Shown here piece by piece: positions 50,736 through 60,461 of a stretch of DNA of 64,000 bases. Under the pieces are notes generated by a model, which was not told the DNA's origin, ran no database searches, and was given only the letters and a program-made list of their open reading frames with translations. Within the stretch, counting starts at the first letter, position 1. Each line of letters begins with the position of its first letter. The DNA lies in contig NZ_CP047318.1 of NCBI RefSeq assembly GCF_009857135.1, positions 1,922,001 to 1,986,000 on the forward strand. The letters run 5' to 3'. A program made the position numbers and the translations under genes. The DNA is from Streptomyces sp. HM190. Lineage in GTDB: Bacteria; Actinomycetota; Actinomycetes; Streptomycetales; Streptomycetaceae.

Positions 50736-51515
50736 TCAGCCGTACACGCGGACCAGGTCGTCGATGGCCGGTCCCAGGAACTCCCTGGCCAGCTCGCCCC
50801 GCCGCGGCACCACGGGGCCCGGCTGCCCGTAGCGGCGCCGCCGGACGTCCTCGACCACCTCGCCGGGCGCGCCCAGCGCCGGCAGCAGGTCCAGCGCCTC
50901 GCGCTTGGAGATCAGCCGGCCGTCCCGCAGCGTGGCGGCGGCCCGCGCGTGGGTGAGCGGGCCCAGGTCGACCCAGACGTCCCGCTGCCACAGGTCGGCC
51001 CTGTCGACCGCCGGGCGCCAGAAGTCCCGCTGGTCGCCCACGACGAAGGCGGCCAGGTCGACGGCCGGGACCGGGGGCAGCAGGGCCCTGGGCGGCACAC
51101 CGTGCAGCAGCACCCCGAAGGTGTGCAGTTCACGGCGGGTGACCGGGGTGACCGTCCGCCGGAACAGCTGTCCGTGCGCCCGGGTGAGGTGCCTGCGGGT
51201 GGGGTCGGACGCCGTGCCGGGGGTCAGACATGCGCAGTGGAGGAGGTCGGCGAGCAGCTCGCGGCGCAGCCGCGCGTGCAGCCGGGCCACCCGCCAGACC
51301 GTCCCCGCCGTGATCGGCCCGTCGAGGACGGCGATCAGGTCCAGATCGCTGCGGCCCTCCTGGTAGTCGCCCCCGCCCAGCGAACCGTGCGCCCAGACGG
51401 CGACCGGGTCCGGGCCGTCCCGCAGCCCGTCGACGAAACGGCGCAGGAGAGCGGCCGTGGCCTCGGGCAGCGCGCGCGGCGGTGGTGCCGGCGGTTCGGG
51501 GTGGGTCGCTGCGGG
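50736..51515 (-). CDS. Nucleotidyltransferase-fold protein, start unclear (possible frameshift)
   Basis: The open frame after the TGA at 51516-51518 gives ALPEATAALLRRFVDGLRDG, then VWAHGSLGGGDYQEGRSDLD and LIAVLDG. That is the GS-x-G-D...SDxD motif of minimal nucleotidyltransferases (kanamycin nucleotidyltransferase fold). The helical C-terminal part ends at 50736. However, there is no ATG, GTG or TTG in this frame before GTG 51290, which lies after the catalytic motif. An ATG at 51519 in another frame would need one small indel to join. The gene therefore uses a rare start (CTG near 51470) or is frameshifted. Confidence 0.6.
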   Translation of the reverse strand, partial: PAATHPEPPAPPPRALPEATAALLRRFVDGLRDGPDPVAVWAHGSLGGGDYQEGRSDLDLIAVLDGPITAGTVWRVARLHARLRRELLADLLHCACLTPGTASDPTRRHLTRAHGQLFRRTVTPVTRRELHTFGVLLHGVPPRALLPPVPAVDLAAFVVGDQRDFWRPAVDRADLWQRDVWVDLGPLTHARAAATLRDGRLISKREALDLLPALGAPGEVVEDVRRRRYGQPGPVVPRRGELAREFLGPAIDDLVRVYG

Positions 51516-51549
51516 TCATACGGGCCAGTCCGTCCGGCCCGCCGCCGGG

Positions 51550-52656
51550 TCACTCCAGGCCGTACACGCGTCGCGCGTTGCCCTCCGCGATCAGCGCGGC
51601 CACGCGCTGCGCGTCCGTCAGGGACCAGGCGCCCTCCGCGACCCAGGTGCCCAGGACCCGGGCCAGCGCCTCGCTGAACAGACGGGCGCCGACGACGTGC
51701 AGCTCGGGCAGACCGTGGGCGCCGCTGGAGAAGAGGAGCTTGCCGAAGGGGGCGAGTTCGAGGACCTCGGCGAGCACGGCGGTGGCCCGCGCCCCGGTGC
51801 GGACGAGTTCGGCGCCCAGGTCGGCGTAGACGTGCGGGAAGACCGCGGCGAGGTGGGCGGCGTGGCGGTGGTACGGGTAGCCGTGCAGCAGGACCAGGGC
51901 GGTGCCGAGGCCGGCCGTGGCGCGGACGAAGTCGGTGAGCAGGACCGGGTCCGTGCGGTCGATGCGCAGGCCGGGCTCGCCGAAGCCGGCGTGGAGCTGG
52001 AGGGGGCGCCCGGAGGCGACGGCGATCCACAGCAGGTGGCGCAGGAGCACCGGGTCGGTGAGGGGCCCGCCGACGGGCCGGTGCGCGAGCCAGCGTCCGG
52101 CGGCCCCCCGCACCTCCCCGGGGCCGGGCGGTTCGGGCGCCAGCGCCAGACCGTGCCGTACGCCCGCCACCGACGCGAAGGCCACGGCGTGCGCGGCGGC
52201 GCCGTGCACCGACTCGGCGAGATTGGCGAGGAACGACTCCACGGTGCCGGAGGTGTCGGCGACCTGTTCGGCCAGGAGTTCGAGGCGGACGATCTCGTGG
52301 GCGTCCGCGTCGCCCGTGGAGGCCATCTCGCCGGGACCCGTGAGGTCGCCGGGCAGCCCCGTGTCGACGAGGTAGGTGGTGATGCCGCTGCCCCGCAGCA
52401 GTCTGCGGCCCGCCTCCAGGACGCCCAGTTCACGGCGGCGGGCGAGATAGCGGGCCGGTGGGCAGTGCGGTTCGAGGCCCAGCAGGGGCGGGCACCAGCG
52501 GCGCACGGCGAAGCCGGTCTGGGTGTCGAAGAAGGTGGTGCCGGGCGCCGGTGGTCCCTCACCGCGGGCCAGGTGGGCCTCGAACGTGCCGAGGCCCAGC
52601 TCCGTTCTCAGTACGCCGTGGCAGTACTGGTCCACGAGGGACGGCGTTTCGATCAT
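51550..52656 (-). CDS. Amidohydrolase-2 family protein
   Basis: 368 aa TIM-barrel hydrolase related to the N-terminal domain of FluG/nodulin-type proteins. Metal and catalytic positions: LVDQYCHG near the start, LQLHAGFGEPG, VLLHGYPYHRHAAHLAAVFP, HVYADLGAEL and LLFSSGAHGLPELH. The first motif has QYCH where HxH is usual, so metal binding may differ. Reaction unknown. It directly precedes the nucleotidyltransferase frame on the same strand. Confidence 0.82.
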   Translation of the reverse strand: MIETPSLVDQYCHGVLRTELGLGTFEAHLARGEGPPAPGTTFFDTQTGFAVRRWCPPLLGLEPHCPPARYLARRRELGVLEAGRRLLRGSGITTYLVDTGLPGDLTGPGEMASTGDADAHEIVRLELLAEQVADTSGTVESFLANLAESVHGAAAHAVAFASVAGVRHGLALAPEPPGPGEVRGAAGRWLAHRPVGGPLTDPVLLRHLLWIAVASGRPLQLHAGFGEPGLRIDRTDPVLLTDFVRATAGLGTALVLLHGYPYHRHAAHLAAVFPHVYADLGAELVRTGARATAVLAEVLELAPFGKLLFSSGAHGLPELHVVGARLFSEALARVLGTWVAEGAWSLTDAQRVAALIAEGNARRVYGLE

Positions 52657-52714
52657 CCGGACTCCCCGTCGCTGGACCGGTGTGCTCCCACAGGTCCTAA
52701 CGGGTGAGTCGGGC

Positions 52715-53077
52715 TCAGGTGTTGCTGTTGGCCGGTCCCCCGACCTGGATTCCGGCCATCCGGGACCATTCGTACGGGCCGGTGCGGACCTTGGCGGCGA
52801 ACTCGCCGTCGAAGTCCTCGTGCACGGTGACGCCGGCCCTGCGCACGGCTTCCTCGGCGATGGCGTGGGTGGGGGCGACGAGGTCGCCCCAGCCGCCGTC
52901 CTCGCCCACGAGGACGATGCGGGAGCCGCGCTCGCCGATGTAGGCGACCTGGGCCTCGGCGCCCCCGTGCGCCTTCGCGAAGGCGCCGATCTGCTTGGCG
53001 AGCCTGGCCGCCCGGCGCTCCGCCTTGGCTGCGGCCTTGGTGTCCTTGGCCTCGTCGACCTGCTTCGTGTCTGCCAT
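52715..53077 (-). CDS. Small uncharacterised protein with charged helical N-terminus
   Basis: 120 aa. The Lys/Ala-rich start (TKQVDEAKDTKAAAKAERRA) looks like a coiled coil. A compact C-terminal part (IGERGSRIVLVGEDGGWGDL, then RTGPYEWSRMAGIQ) follows. The position next to ctaB appears conserved in Streptomyces from memory. Function unknown. Confidence 0.75.
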   Translation of the reverse strand: MADTKQVDEAKDTKAAAKAERRAARLAKQIGAFAKAHGGAEAQVAYIGERGSRIVLVGEDGGWGDLVAPTHAIAEEAVRRAGVTVHEDFDGEFAAKVRTGPYEWSRMAGIQVGGPANSNT

Positions 53078-53154
53078 GGCTGGATGCTACCGATCAGTAG
53101 GGCGGGGCTGCGACGGCGGGGGCAGTGGGGTTGACCACTCGCCGGCGCCGCGTC

Positions 53155-54150
53155 TCAGCGCAGGAAGGGGTCCACCGCCACCGCCACGAAGAGCAGGGAG
53201 ACATAGGTGATCGACCAGTGGAACAGGCGCATTTCCTTGAGCTTGGCGCCGGTGACCCCGCTCTTCGCCCGGTTCTGCAGGGCGTGGGCCTCCCAGAGCC
53301 ACCATCCGCCGGTCACCAGGGCGACCGCCGTGTAGAACCAGCCGGTGTAGCCGAGCGGGGTGAGCAGCAGGGAGACGGCGACCATCACCCAGCTGTAGAG
53401 GACGATCTGGCGGGCGACGACCTTGTTCGAGGCGACGACCGGGAGCATGGGGACGCCGACGCGGGCGTAGTCGTCCTTCACCTTCATGGACAGCGGCCAG
53501 TAGTGCGGCGGGGTCCAGAAGAAGATGACCAGGAAGAGGATCACCGCGGCCCAGGACATCGAGTCCGTCACGGCGGACCACCCGATGAGGACCGGCATGC
53601 AGCCGGCGATGCCGCCCCACACGATGTTCTGCGCCGTACGCCGCTTGAGGATCATCGTGTAGACGACGACGTAGAAAAGGAGCGCTCCGAGCGACAGCCA
53701 CGCGGACAGCCAGTTGACCAGGACGCCGAACCAGGCGGTGGAGACCACGGCGAGGGTGATGCCGAAGACCAGGCCCTCACGCGGGGTGACCATGCCGGTG
53801 ACGAGGGGGCGCTGCGAGGTGCGCTCCATGAGGGCGTCGATGTCACGGTCGATGTACATGTTGAGCGCGTTGGCGCCGCCCGCGGAGAGGTAGCCGCCGA
53901 CACAGGTGGCCAGCACCAGCCAGAGGTCGGGCACGCCCTGCTCCGCGAGGAACATCACCGGAACGGTGGTGATCAGCAGCAGTTCGATGATCCTCGGCTT
54001 GGTGAGGGCCACGAACGCCTTGACGCGCGCCCCGAACGGCCGCTGACCCCGGCTGCTGCTCGCGCTGCTCGCGCCCGGCTCCCCCGGCGCCTTGAGGGCC
54101 TGGGCGGTGCCCCCACCCGATGGACGGGATTCGACGGCCGTCACGCACAC
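53155..54150 (-). CDS. ctaB: Heme O synthase (protoheme IX farnesyltransferase)
   Basis: 331 aa UbiA-family prenyltransferase with about nine membrane spans. The first Asp-rich motif is [20 protein letters not shown] and the second region includes [17 protein letters not shown]. It makes heme O from heme B and farnesyl diphosphate, feeding CtaA. The N-terminus (about 40 residues, Ser/Gly/Pro-rich) is a cytoplasmic extension. Confidence 0.95.
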   Translation of the reverse strand: MCVTAVESRPSGGGTAQALKAPGEPGASSASSSRGQRPFGARVKAFVALTKPRIIELLLITTVPVMFLAEQGVPDLWLVLATCVGGYLSAGGANALNMYIDRDIDALMERTSQRPLVTGMVTPREGLVFGITLAVVSTAWFGVLVNWLSAWLSLGALLFYVVVYTMILKRRTAQNIVWGGIAGCMPVLIGWSAVTDSMSWAAVILFLVIFFWTPPHYWPLSMKVKDDYARVGVPMLPVVASNKVVARQIVLYSWVMVAVSLLLTPLGYTGWFYTAVALVTGGWWLWEAHALQNRAKSGVTGAKLKEMRLFHWSITYVSLLFVAVAVDPFLR

Positions 54151-54517
54151 CCCTGACAGAGACTCCCAGCGAGCACCACGGACGTGAACTCCCCGTAACG
54201 GCTCGCGCGTACCACGCCACTGTAGACGTTGCCCAGAGCCGACCTTTCAACGGGGTCGGGTCGTGTTGGGCGGCGCGGCCGGACGAGCCGAACACGTTTC
54301 GGTTGAGCAACCGGATGAGCGGCTGCGTATTCAGATGTCGAACGACCGAACCCGCTGGTCTCAGCATGCGGAACAACCGGTCGGGAGGCGGACCCGGGAG
54401 GGTCCCGGCAGTCTGGAATGACTCGAAAAAATGCGCGTTGTCACAGGGGTAGGCTCGACTTCGGCCGGCGCCCCGAGAACGCCGGCACCGGACATGTGAG
54501 AGGAGCCCTGACCCAGG
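54151..54517. promoter_or_regulatory. Divergent promoter region of ctaB and tkt
   Basis: A 367-bp gene-free stretch with lower GC than average. Candidate -10 elements are TACAGT on the minus strand (54224-54219, for ctaB) and TAGGCT on the plus strand (54450-54455, for tkt). The latter is preceded by an A-run at 54426-54431. -35 matches are poor, so this is tentative. Confidence 0.35.
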
Positions 54518-56605
54518 GTGAGCATCAAGCCGACCACTACAGACCTCGCGTGGACCGAGTTGGACCAGCGGGCCGTCGACACCGCCCGCGTCCTGGCCGC
54601 CGACGCCGTACAGAAGGTCGGCAACGGCCATCCGGGTACGGCCATGAGTCTCGCGCCCGCCGCGTACACCCTCTTCCAGAAGGTGATGCGCCACGACCCC
54701 GCCGACCCCGACTGGGTGGGCCGTGACCGGTTCGTCCTGTCGGCCGGCCACTCGTCCCTGACCCTGTACATCCAGCTGTACCTGGGCGGCTTCGGCCTGG
54801 AGCTGGAGGACCTGCAGTCCTTCCGCACCTGGGGTTCGAAGACGCCGGGCCACCCCGAGTACGGGCACACCAAGGGGGTGGAGACGACGACCGGGCCGCT
54901 CGGCCAGGGTGTCGCCAACGCCGTCGGCATGGCGATGGCCGCCCGCTACGAGCGTGGCCTGTTCGACCCGGAGGCCGCCGAAGGCGAGTCGCCGTTCGAC
55001 CACCACATCTTCGTGATCGCCGGTGACGGGTGCCTCCAGGAGGGCATCTCCGCCGAGGCGTCGTCGCTGGCCGGGCACCAGAAGCTCGGCAACCTGATCA
55101 TGCTGTGGGACGACAACCACATCTCGATCGAGGGCGACACGGAGACGGCCGTCTCCGAGGACACGGTCAAGCGGTACGAGGCGTACGGCTGGCACGTGCA
55201 GCGGGTGGAGCCCAAGGAGGACGGCGACCTCGACCCGGCCGCGCTGTACGAGGCGATCGAGGCCGCGAAGGCCGTCACCGACAAGCCGTCGTTCATCGCG
55301 ATGCGCTCCATCATCGCCTGGCCCGCCCCGAACGCGCAGAACACCGAGGCCGCGCACGGCTCGGCGCTCGGCGCGGACGAGGTCGCGGCCACCAAGCGGG
55401 TCCTGGGCTTCGACCCGGAGAAGGACTTCGAGGTCACCGACGAGGTCATCACGCACACGCGTGGCCTGGGCGAGCGCGGCCAGGCGGCCCGTGCCGTGTG
55501 GGAGAAGTCGTTCCAGCAGTGGCGGGACAACAACCCCGAGCGCGCCGGCGAGTACGACCGCGTCGCCGCCGGTGACCTGCCCGAGGGCTGGGAGGAGCAC
55601 CTGCCGGTGTTCGAGGCGGGCAAGGGTGTCGCCACCCGTGCCGCGTCCGGCAAGGTCCTCCAGGCACTCGGCGCCGTGATCCCCGAACTGTGGGGCGGCT
55701 CCGCCGACCTCGCCGGTTCGAACAACACCACCATCGACAAGACGTCGTCGTTCCTCCCGGCCGACAACCCGCTGCCCGAGGCGAACCCGTACGGCCGCAC
55801 CATCCACTTCGGCATCCGCGAGCACGCCATGGCCGCCGAGATGAACGGCATCGCGCTGCACGGCAACACCCGTGTCTTCGGCGGCACCTTCCTGGTGTTC
55901 TCCGACTACATGCGCAACGCGGTCCGGCTGTCGGCCCTGATGCACCTGCCGGTGACGTACGTGTGGACGCACGACTCCATCGGTCTCGGCGAGGACGGCC
56001 CCACCCACCAGCCGGTCGAGCACCTGGCCTCGCTGCGCGCCATCCCCGGCCTGAACGTCGTCCGTCCGGCCGACGCCAACGAGACCGCGATCGCCTGGCG
56101 CGAGATCCTCAAGCGCTGGACGAAGGAGTGGGGCAAGGGCGCCCCGCACGGCCTCGCGCTGACCCGTCAGGGCGTACCGACGTACGAGCCCAACGAGGGC
56201 GCGGCCAAGGGCGGTTACGTGCTCTTCGAGGCCGACGGCGGCGACGCCCAGGTCATTCTGATCGCGACCGGCTCCGAGGTGCACGTCGCCGTGGAGGCCC
56301 GCGAGCAGCTGCAGGCGCAGGGCGTGCCCACCCGTGTGGTGTCGATGCCCTCCGTCGAGTGGTTCGAGGAGCAGGACCAGGGGTACCGGGACAGCGTCCT
56401 GCCGCCGTCCGTCAAGGCGCGCGTCGCCGTCGAGGCCGGCATCGGCCTGACCTGGCACAAGTACGTCGGGGACGCCGGTCGCATCGTCTCGCTGGAGCAC
56501 TTCGGCGCTTCGGCCGACGGCAAGGTGCTGTTCAAGGAGTTCGGCTTCACCGCGGAGAACGTGGCCGCCGCCGCGCAGGAATCACTCGCGGCCGCCCAGC
56601 GCTGA
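54518..56605 (+). CDS. tkt: Transketolase
   Basis: 695 aa thiamine-diphosphate enzyme of the pentose phosphate pathway. Seen: NGHPGTAMSLAPAAYTLFQK, GHSSLTLYIQLY, TGPLGQGVANAVGMAMA, the ThDP motif GDGCLQEGISAEASSLAGHQ with LIMLWDDNHISIEG, IHFGIREHAMAAEMNGIALH with the catalytic Glu, and THDSIGLGEDGPTHQPVEHL. GTG start. It leads the five-gene oxidative/non-oxidative pentose phosphate operon. Confidence 0.97.
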   Translation: MSIKPTTTDLAWTELDQRAVDTARVLAADAVQKVGNGHPGTAMSLAPAAYTLFQKVMRHDPADPDWVGRDRFVLSAGHSSLTLYIQLYLGGFGLELEDLQSFRTWGSKTPGHPEYGHTKGVETTTGPLGQGVANAVGMAMAARYERGLFDPEAAEGESPFDHHIFVIAGDGCLQEGISAEASSLAGHQKLGNLIMLWDDNHISIEGDTETAVSEDTVKRYEAYGWHVQRVEPKEDGDLDPAALYEAIEAAKAVTDKPSFIAMRSIIAWPAPNAQNTEAAHGSALGADEVAATKRVLGFDPEKDFEVTDEVITHTRGLGERGQAARAVWEKSFQQWRDNNPERAGEYDRVAAGDLPEGWEEHLPVFEAGKGVATRAASGKVLQALGAVIPELWGGSADLAGSNNTTIDKTSSFLPADNPLPEANPYGRTIHFGIREHAMAAEMNGIALHGNTRVFGGTFLVFSDYMRNAVRLSALMHLPVTYVWTHDSIGLGEDGPTHQPVEHLASLRAIPGLNVVRPADANETAIAWREILKRWTKEWGKGAPHGLALTRQGVPTYEPNEGAAKGGYVLFEADGGDAQVILIATGSEVHVAVEAREQLQAQGVPTRVVSMPSVEWFEEQDQGYRDSVLPPSVKARVAVEAGIGLTWHKYVGDAGRIVSLEHFGASADGKVLFKEFGFTAENVAAAAQESLAAAQR

Positions 56606-56638
56606 CGCTCACACACGACACGTAGGAGATGTAATCCC

Positions 56639-57757
56639 ATGACAGACGCACTCAAGCGCCTCTCCGAGGAAGGCGTGGCGATCTGGCTGGACGACCTGTC
56701 GCGCAAGCGCATCACGTCCGGCAACCTCGCCGAGCTGATCGACCAGCAGCACGTCGTGGGCGTCACCACCAACCCTTCGATCTTCCAGAAGGCGATCTCC
56801 CAGGGTGACGGCTACGACCAGCAGCTGTCGGACCTCGCGGCGCGCAAGGTGACCGTCGAGGAGGCCATCCGCATGATCACGACGGCGGACGTCCGTGACG
56901 CCGCCGACATCCTGCGCCCCGTCTTCGACGCGACCGACGGCCAGGACGGCCGGGTCTCCATCGAGGTCGACCCGCGGCTGGCGCACAACACCAAGGCGAC
57001 GGTCGCCGAGGCCAAGCAGCTCGCCTGGCTGGTGGACCGCCCCAACACCCTGATCAAGATCCCGGCGACGCTGGGCGGCCTGCCGGCCATCACCGAGGTC
57101 ATCGGCCTCGGTATCAGCGTCAACGTCACGCTGATCTTCTCGCTGGAGCGCTACCGCCAGGTGATGGACGCCTACCTGGCCGGTCTGGAGAAGGCCAAGG
57201 AGCGCGGCCTCGACCTGTCCAAGATCCACTCGGTGGCGTCGTTCTTCGTGTCCCGCGTGGACACCGAGATCGACAAGCGCCTCGACGCACAGGGCACGCC
57301 CGAGGCCAAGGCCGCGCGCGGCAAGGCCGGTGTCGCCAACGCGCGCCTCGCCTACCAGGCGTACGAGGAGGTCTTCCGGGGCGAGCGCTGGGCGTCCCTG
57401 GAGAGCGCGGGCGCGAACAAGCAGCGTCCGCTGTGGGCCTCGACCGGCGTCAAGGACCCGGCGTACAAGCCCACCCTGTACGTCGACGAGCTGGTGGCGC
57501 CGAACACGGTGAACACCATGCCGGAGGCCACGCTGGAGGCCACCGCCGAGAGCGGTGGGATCCGCGGTGACGCGATCGCCGGGACGTACGAGCAGGCCCG
57601 TGCCGAGCTGGACGCGGTCGAGAAGCTCGGCATCTCGTACGACGAGGTCGTCCAGCTGCTGGAGGACGAGGGCGTCGAGAAGTTCGAGGCGTCCTGGAAC
57701 GACCTGCTCAAGTCGACCGAGGCGGAGCTCAAGCGCCTCGCACCCTCGGAGGGCTGA
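56639..57757 (+). CDS. tal: Transaldolase
   Basis: 372 aa, actinobacterial-type TalB. Seen: [50 protein letters not shown] with the Schiff-base Lys, [19 protein letters not shown] and [25 protein letters not shown] lies 10 bp before the ATG. It transfers dihydroxyacetone units in the pathway set by tkt. Confidence 0.97.
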   Translation: MTDALKRLSEEGVAIWLDDLSRKRITSGNLAELIDQQHVVGVTTNPSIFQKAISQGDGYDQQLSDLAARKVTVEEAIRMITTADVRDAADILRPVFDATDGQDGRVSIEVDPRLAHNTKATVAEAKQLAWLVDRPNTLIKIPATLGGLPAITEVIGLGISVNVTLIFSLERYRQVMDAYLAGLEKAKERGLDLSKIHSVASFFVSRVDTEIDKRLDAQGTPEAKAARGKAGVANARLAYQAYEEVFRGERWASLESAGANKQRPLWASTGVKDPAYKPTLYVDELVAPNTVNTMPEATLEATAESGGIRGDAIAGTYEQARAELDAVEKLGISYDEVVQLLEDEGVEKFEASWNDLLKSTEAELKRLAPSEG

Positions 57758-57762
57758 GCACC

Positions 57763-59301
57763 TTGGCGCCTCTTTCCGTCACCGGGGCGAATCCGCTTCG
57801 TGACGCCGCGGACCGACGGCTCCCGCGTATCGCGGGGCCGTCGGGCCTGGTCATCTTCGGCGTCACAGGCGACTTGTCACGCAAGAAGCTGATGCCTGCC
57901 GTGTACGACCTCGCCAACCGCGGACTGCTGCCGCCGGGCTTCTCGCTCGTCGGTTTCGCGCGCCGTGAGTGGGCGCACGAGGACTTCGCGCAGGAGGTCC
58001 ACGACGCGGTCAAGGAGCATGCCCGCACCCCCTTCCGCGAGGAGGTCTGGCAGCAGCTCATCCAGGGCATGCGGTTCGTCCAGGGCACCTTCGACGACGA
58101 CGTGTCGTTCGAGCGGCTGCGCGACACGATCCAGGAGCTGGACAAGGCGCAGGGCACGGGCGGCAACTTCGCCTTCTACCTCTCCGTGCCGCCGTCCGCG
58201 TTCCCGGTCGTGATCCAGCAGCTGAAGAAGCACGGGCTGGCGGACCAGTCGAGCGGTTCCTGGCGGCGCGCGGTCATCGAGAAGCCCTTCGGTCACGACC
58301 TGAAGTCGGCCGAGGAGCTCAACGCGATCGTCCACGAGGTCTTCGCCCCGGACCAGGTCTTCCGCATCGACCACTACCTGGGCAAGGAGACCGTCCAGAA
58401 CATCCTGGCGCTCCGCTTCGCCAACACGATGTTCGAGCCGATCTGGAACCGGTCCTTCGTGGACCACGTGCAGATCACCATGGCCGAGGACATCGGCATC
58501 GGCGGCCGCGCCGGGTACTACGACGGCATCGGCGCCGCCCGTGACGTCATCCAGAACCACCTGCTGCAACTGATGGCGCTCACCGCGATGGAGGAGCCCG
58601 CCTCCTTCGACGCGGACGCGCTCGCCGCGGAGAAGACGAAGGTCCTCGGCGCGGTACGGCTGCCGCGGGACCTCGGCCGGGACACGGTGTTCGCGCAGTA
58701 CGCGGCCGGCTGGCAGGGCGGCGAGAAGGTCATCGGCTACCTCGAAGAGGACGGCATCGACCGCAAGTCGAAGACCGACACGTACGCCGCGATCAAGGTG
58801 GAGGTCGACAACCGCCGCTGGGCGGGTGTGCCGTTCTATCTGCGGACCGGCAAGCGCCTGGGCCGCCGGGTGACCGAGATCGCCGTGGTGTTCCAGCGGG
58901 CGCCCCACTCCCCCTTCGACTCCACCGCCACCGAGGAACTAGGCCAGAACGCGATCGTCATCCGCGTCCAGCCCGACGAGGGCGTCACCGTCCGCTTCGG
59001 TTCCAAGGTGCCGGGCACCTCGATGGAGATCCGGGACGTGTCGATGGACTTCGCGTACGGCGAGTCCTTCACGGAGTCCAGCCCCGAGGCGTACGAGCGG
59101 CTGATCCTCGACGTCCTGCTCGGTGACTCGAACCTCTTCCCGCGCACGGAGGAGGTCGAGCTGTCCTGGAAGATCCTCGACCCGATCGAGGAGTACTGGG
59201 ACAAGCACGGCAGGCCCGCCCAGTACCAGGCCGGTACCTGGGGCCCCGTCGAGGCGGACGAGATGCTCGAACGAGACGGACGGAGCTGGCGCCGGCCATG
59301 A
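57763..59301 (+). CDS. zwf: Glucose-6-phosphate 1-dehydrogenase
   Basis: 512 aa with a TTG start; GGAGGG sits in the tal stop region. NADP motif VIFGVTGDLSRKKLMPAVYD, substrate site RIDHYLGKETVQNIL (Lys/His), and EKPFGHDL. It oxidises glucose 6-phosphate and is the NADPH entry of the pathway. The stop overlaps opcA (ATGA). Confidence 0.97.
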   Translation: MAPLSVTGANPLRDAADRRLPRIAGPSGLVIFGVTGDLSRKKLMPAVYDLANRGLLPPGFSLVGFARREWAHEDFAQEVHDAVKEHARTPFREEVWQQLIQGMRFVQGTFDDDVSFERLRDTIQELDKAQGTGGNFAFYLSVPPSAFPVVIQQLKKHGLADQSSGSWRRAVIEKPFGHDLKSAEELNAIVHEVFAPDQVFRIDHYLGKETVQNILALRFANTMFEPIWNRSFVDHVQITMAEDIGIGGRAGYYDGIGAARDVIQNHLLQLMALTAMEEPASFDADALAAEKTKVLGAVRLPRDLGRDTVFAQYAAGWQGGEKVIGYLEEDGIDRKSKTDTYAAIKVEVDNRRWAGVPFYLRTGKRLGRRVTEIAVVFQRAPHSPFDSTATEELGQNAIVIRVQPDEGVTVRFGSKVPGTSMEIRDVSMDFAYGESFTESSPEAYERLILDVLLGDSNLFPRTEEVELSWKILDPIEEYWDKHGRPAQYQAGTWGPVEADEMLERDGRSWRRP

Positions 59302-60461
59302 AGACAGACCTCACGGACACCACGGCCAGCAAGATCAACAAGGCGCTCGTCAAGGCGCGCCGCGCGATCGGCACCCCGGCCGTCGGCATGGTGCTCACGC
59401 TGGTCCTCGTCACGGACGAGGAGAACGCGTACGACGCGCTGAAGGCCGCGAACGACGCGTCCCGCGAGCACCCCTCGCGCACGCTCGTGGTCATCAAGCG
59501 CGTCTCGCGCGGCCCCCGGGACCGGACGAAGTCGCGCCTCGACGCCGAGGTGCGGGTGGGCGCGGACGCGGGGGCCGGCGAGACGGTCGTGCTCCGGCTG
59601 TACGGCGAGGTCGCGGACCACGCCCAGTCGGTGGTGCTGCCGCTGCTGCTGCCGGACGCGCCGGTCGTGGTGTGGTGGCCGGTCAACGCGCCGCTCGACC
59701 CGGCCCGCGATCCGCTGGGCGCGCTCGCCCAGCGGCGGGTCACCGACAGCTACTCCGCCGAAAAGCCGATCGAGGAGCTGCGGGCCCGCGCCGACAACTA
59801 CGAGCCCGGCGACACGGACCTCGCCTGGACGCGGATCACCCCGTGGCGTTCCATGCTGGCGGCCGCGCTCGACCAGGTGGACTGCGAGGTCATCTCCGCG
59901 GAGGTGCAGGGCGAGCAGTACAACCCGAGCGTGGAGCTGCTGGCGATGTGGCTCGCGGACCGGCTGCACGTCCATGTGCGGCGCGGCGTGTCGGCGGGCC
60001 CCGGCCTGAACGAGGTGCGGATGCTGACCAGCAACGGCCCGATCCGGCTGTACCGGCCCTCCGGCGGTCTCGCCCTGCTCACGCTGGAGGACCAGCCGGA
60101 CCGGGCGGTGGCGCTGAAGCGCCGCGAGACGTCCGAACTGCTGGCGGAGGAACTGCGCCGTCTGGACCCGGACGACACGTACGCCTCGGCGCTGCGGTTC
60201 GGGGTGGACCGGCTGGGTGGCTCCCCGGGGAGCGCGCTGCCGGGCGGGACGATGTCCGAGACGGCCTCGGCCTCGGCTTCGACCGGGGGCGCGGCGTCGA
60301 CCTCCGCTTCCGGTTCGGCTTCGACGGCGGCTTCCGGTTCGGCTGCTTCCGCGTCCGCGGCGTCGGCCCTGCCCGCGTCGGCGGCCGGCGTTGACGGGGA
60401 GGGCGAGGACGAGCGGCCCACGCCCGCGCAGATGCCGCCCGTGAAGAAGGCGGCCTCGTAG
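59298..60461 (+). CDS. opcA: OpcA, glucose-6-phosphate dehydrogenase assembly protein
   Basis: 387 aa. The core (about 1-315) includes VLTLVLVTDEENAYDALKAA, SRLDAEVRV, LLPDAPVVVWWPVNAPLDPA and LAWTRITPWRSMLAAALDQV. OpcA activates or assembles Zwf. The last about 70 residues are an Ala/Ser low-complexity tail (about 60255-60390) built from repeated GCN/TCN codons, not part of the fold. The stop TAG shares its last base with the pgl GTG. Confidence 0.95.
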   Translation: MKTDLTDTTASKINKALVKARRAIGTPAVGMVLTLVLVTDEENAYDALKAANDASREHPSRTLVVIKRVSRGPRDRTKSRLDAEVRVGADAGAGETVVLRLYGEVADHAQSVVLPLLLPDAPVVVWWPVNAPLDPARDPLGALAQRRVTDSYSAEKPIEELRARADNYEPGDTDLAWTRITPWRSMLAAALDQVDCEVISAEVQGEQYNPSVELLAMWLADRLHVHVRRGVSAGPGLNEVRMLTSNGPIRLYRPSGGLALLTLEDQPDRAVALKRRETSELLAEELRRLDPDDTYASALRFGVDRLGGSPGSALPGGTMSETASASASTGGAASTSASGSASTAASGSAASASAASALPASAAGVDGEGEDERPTPAQMPPVKKAAS

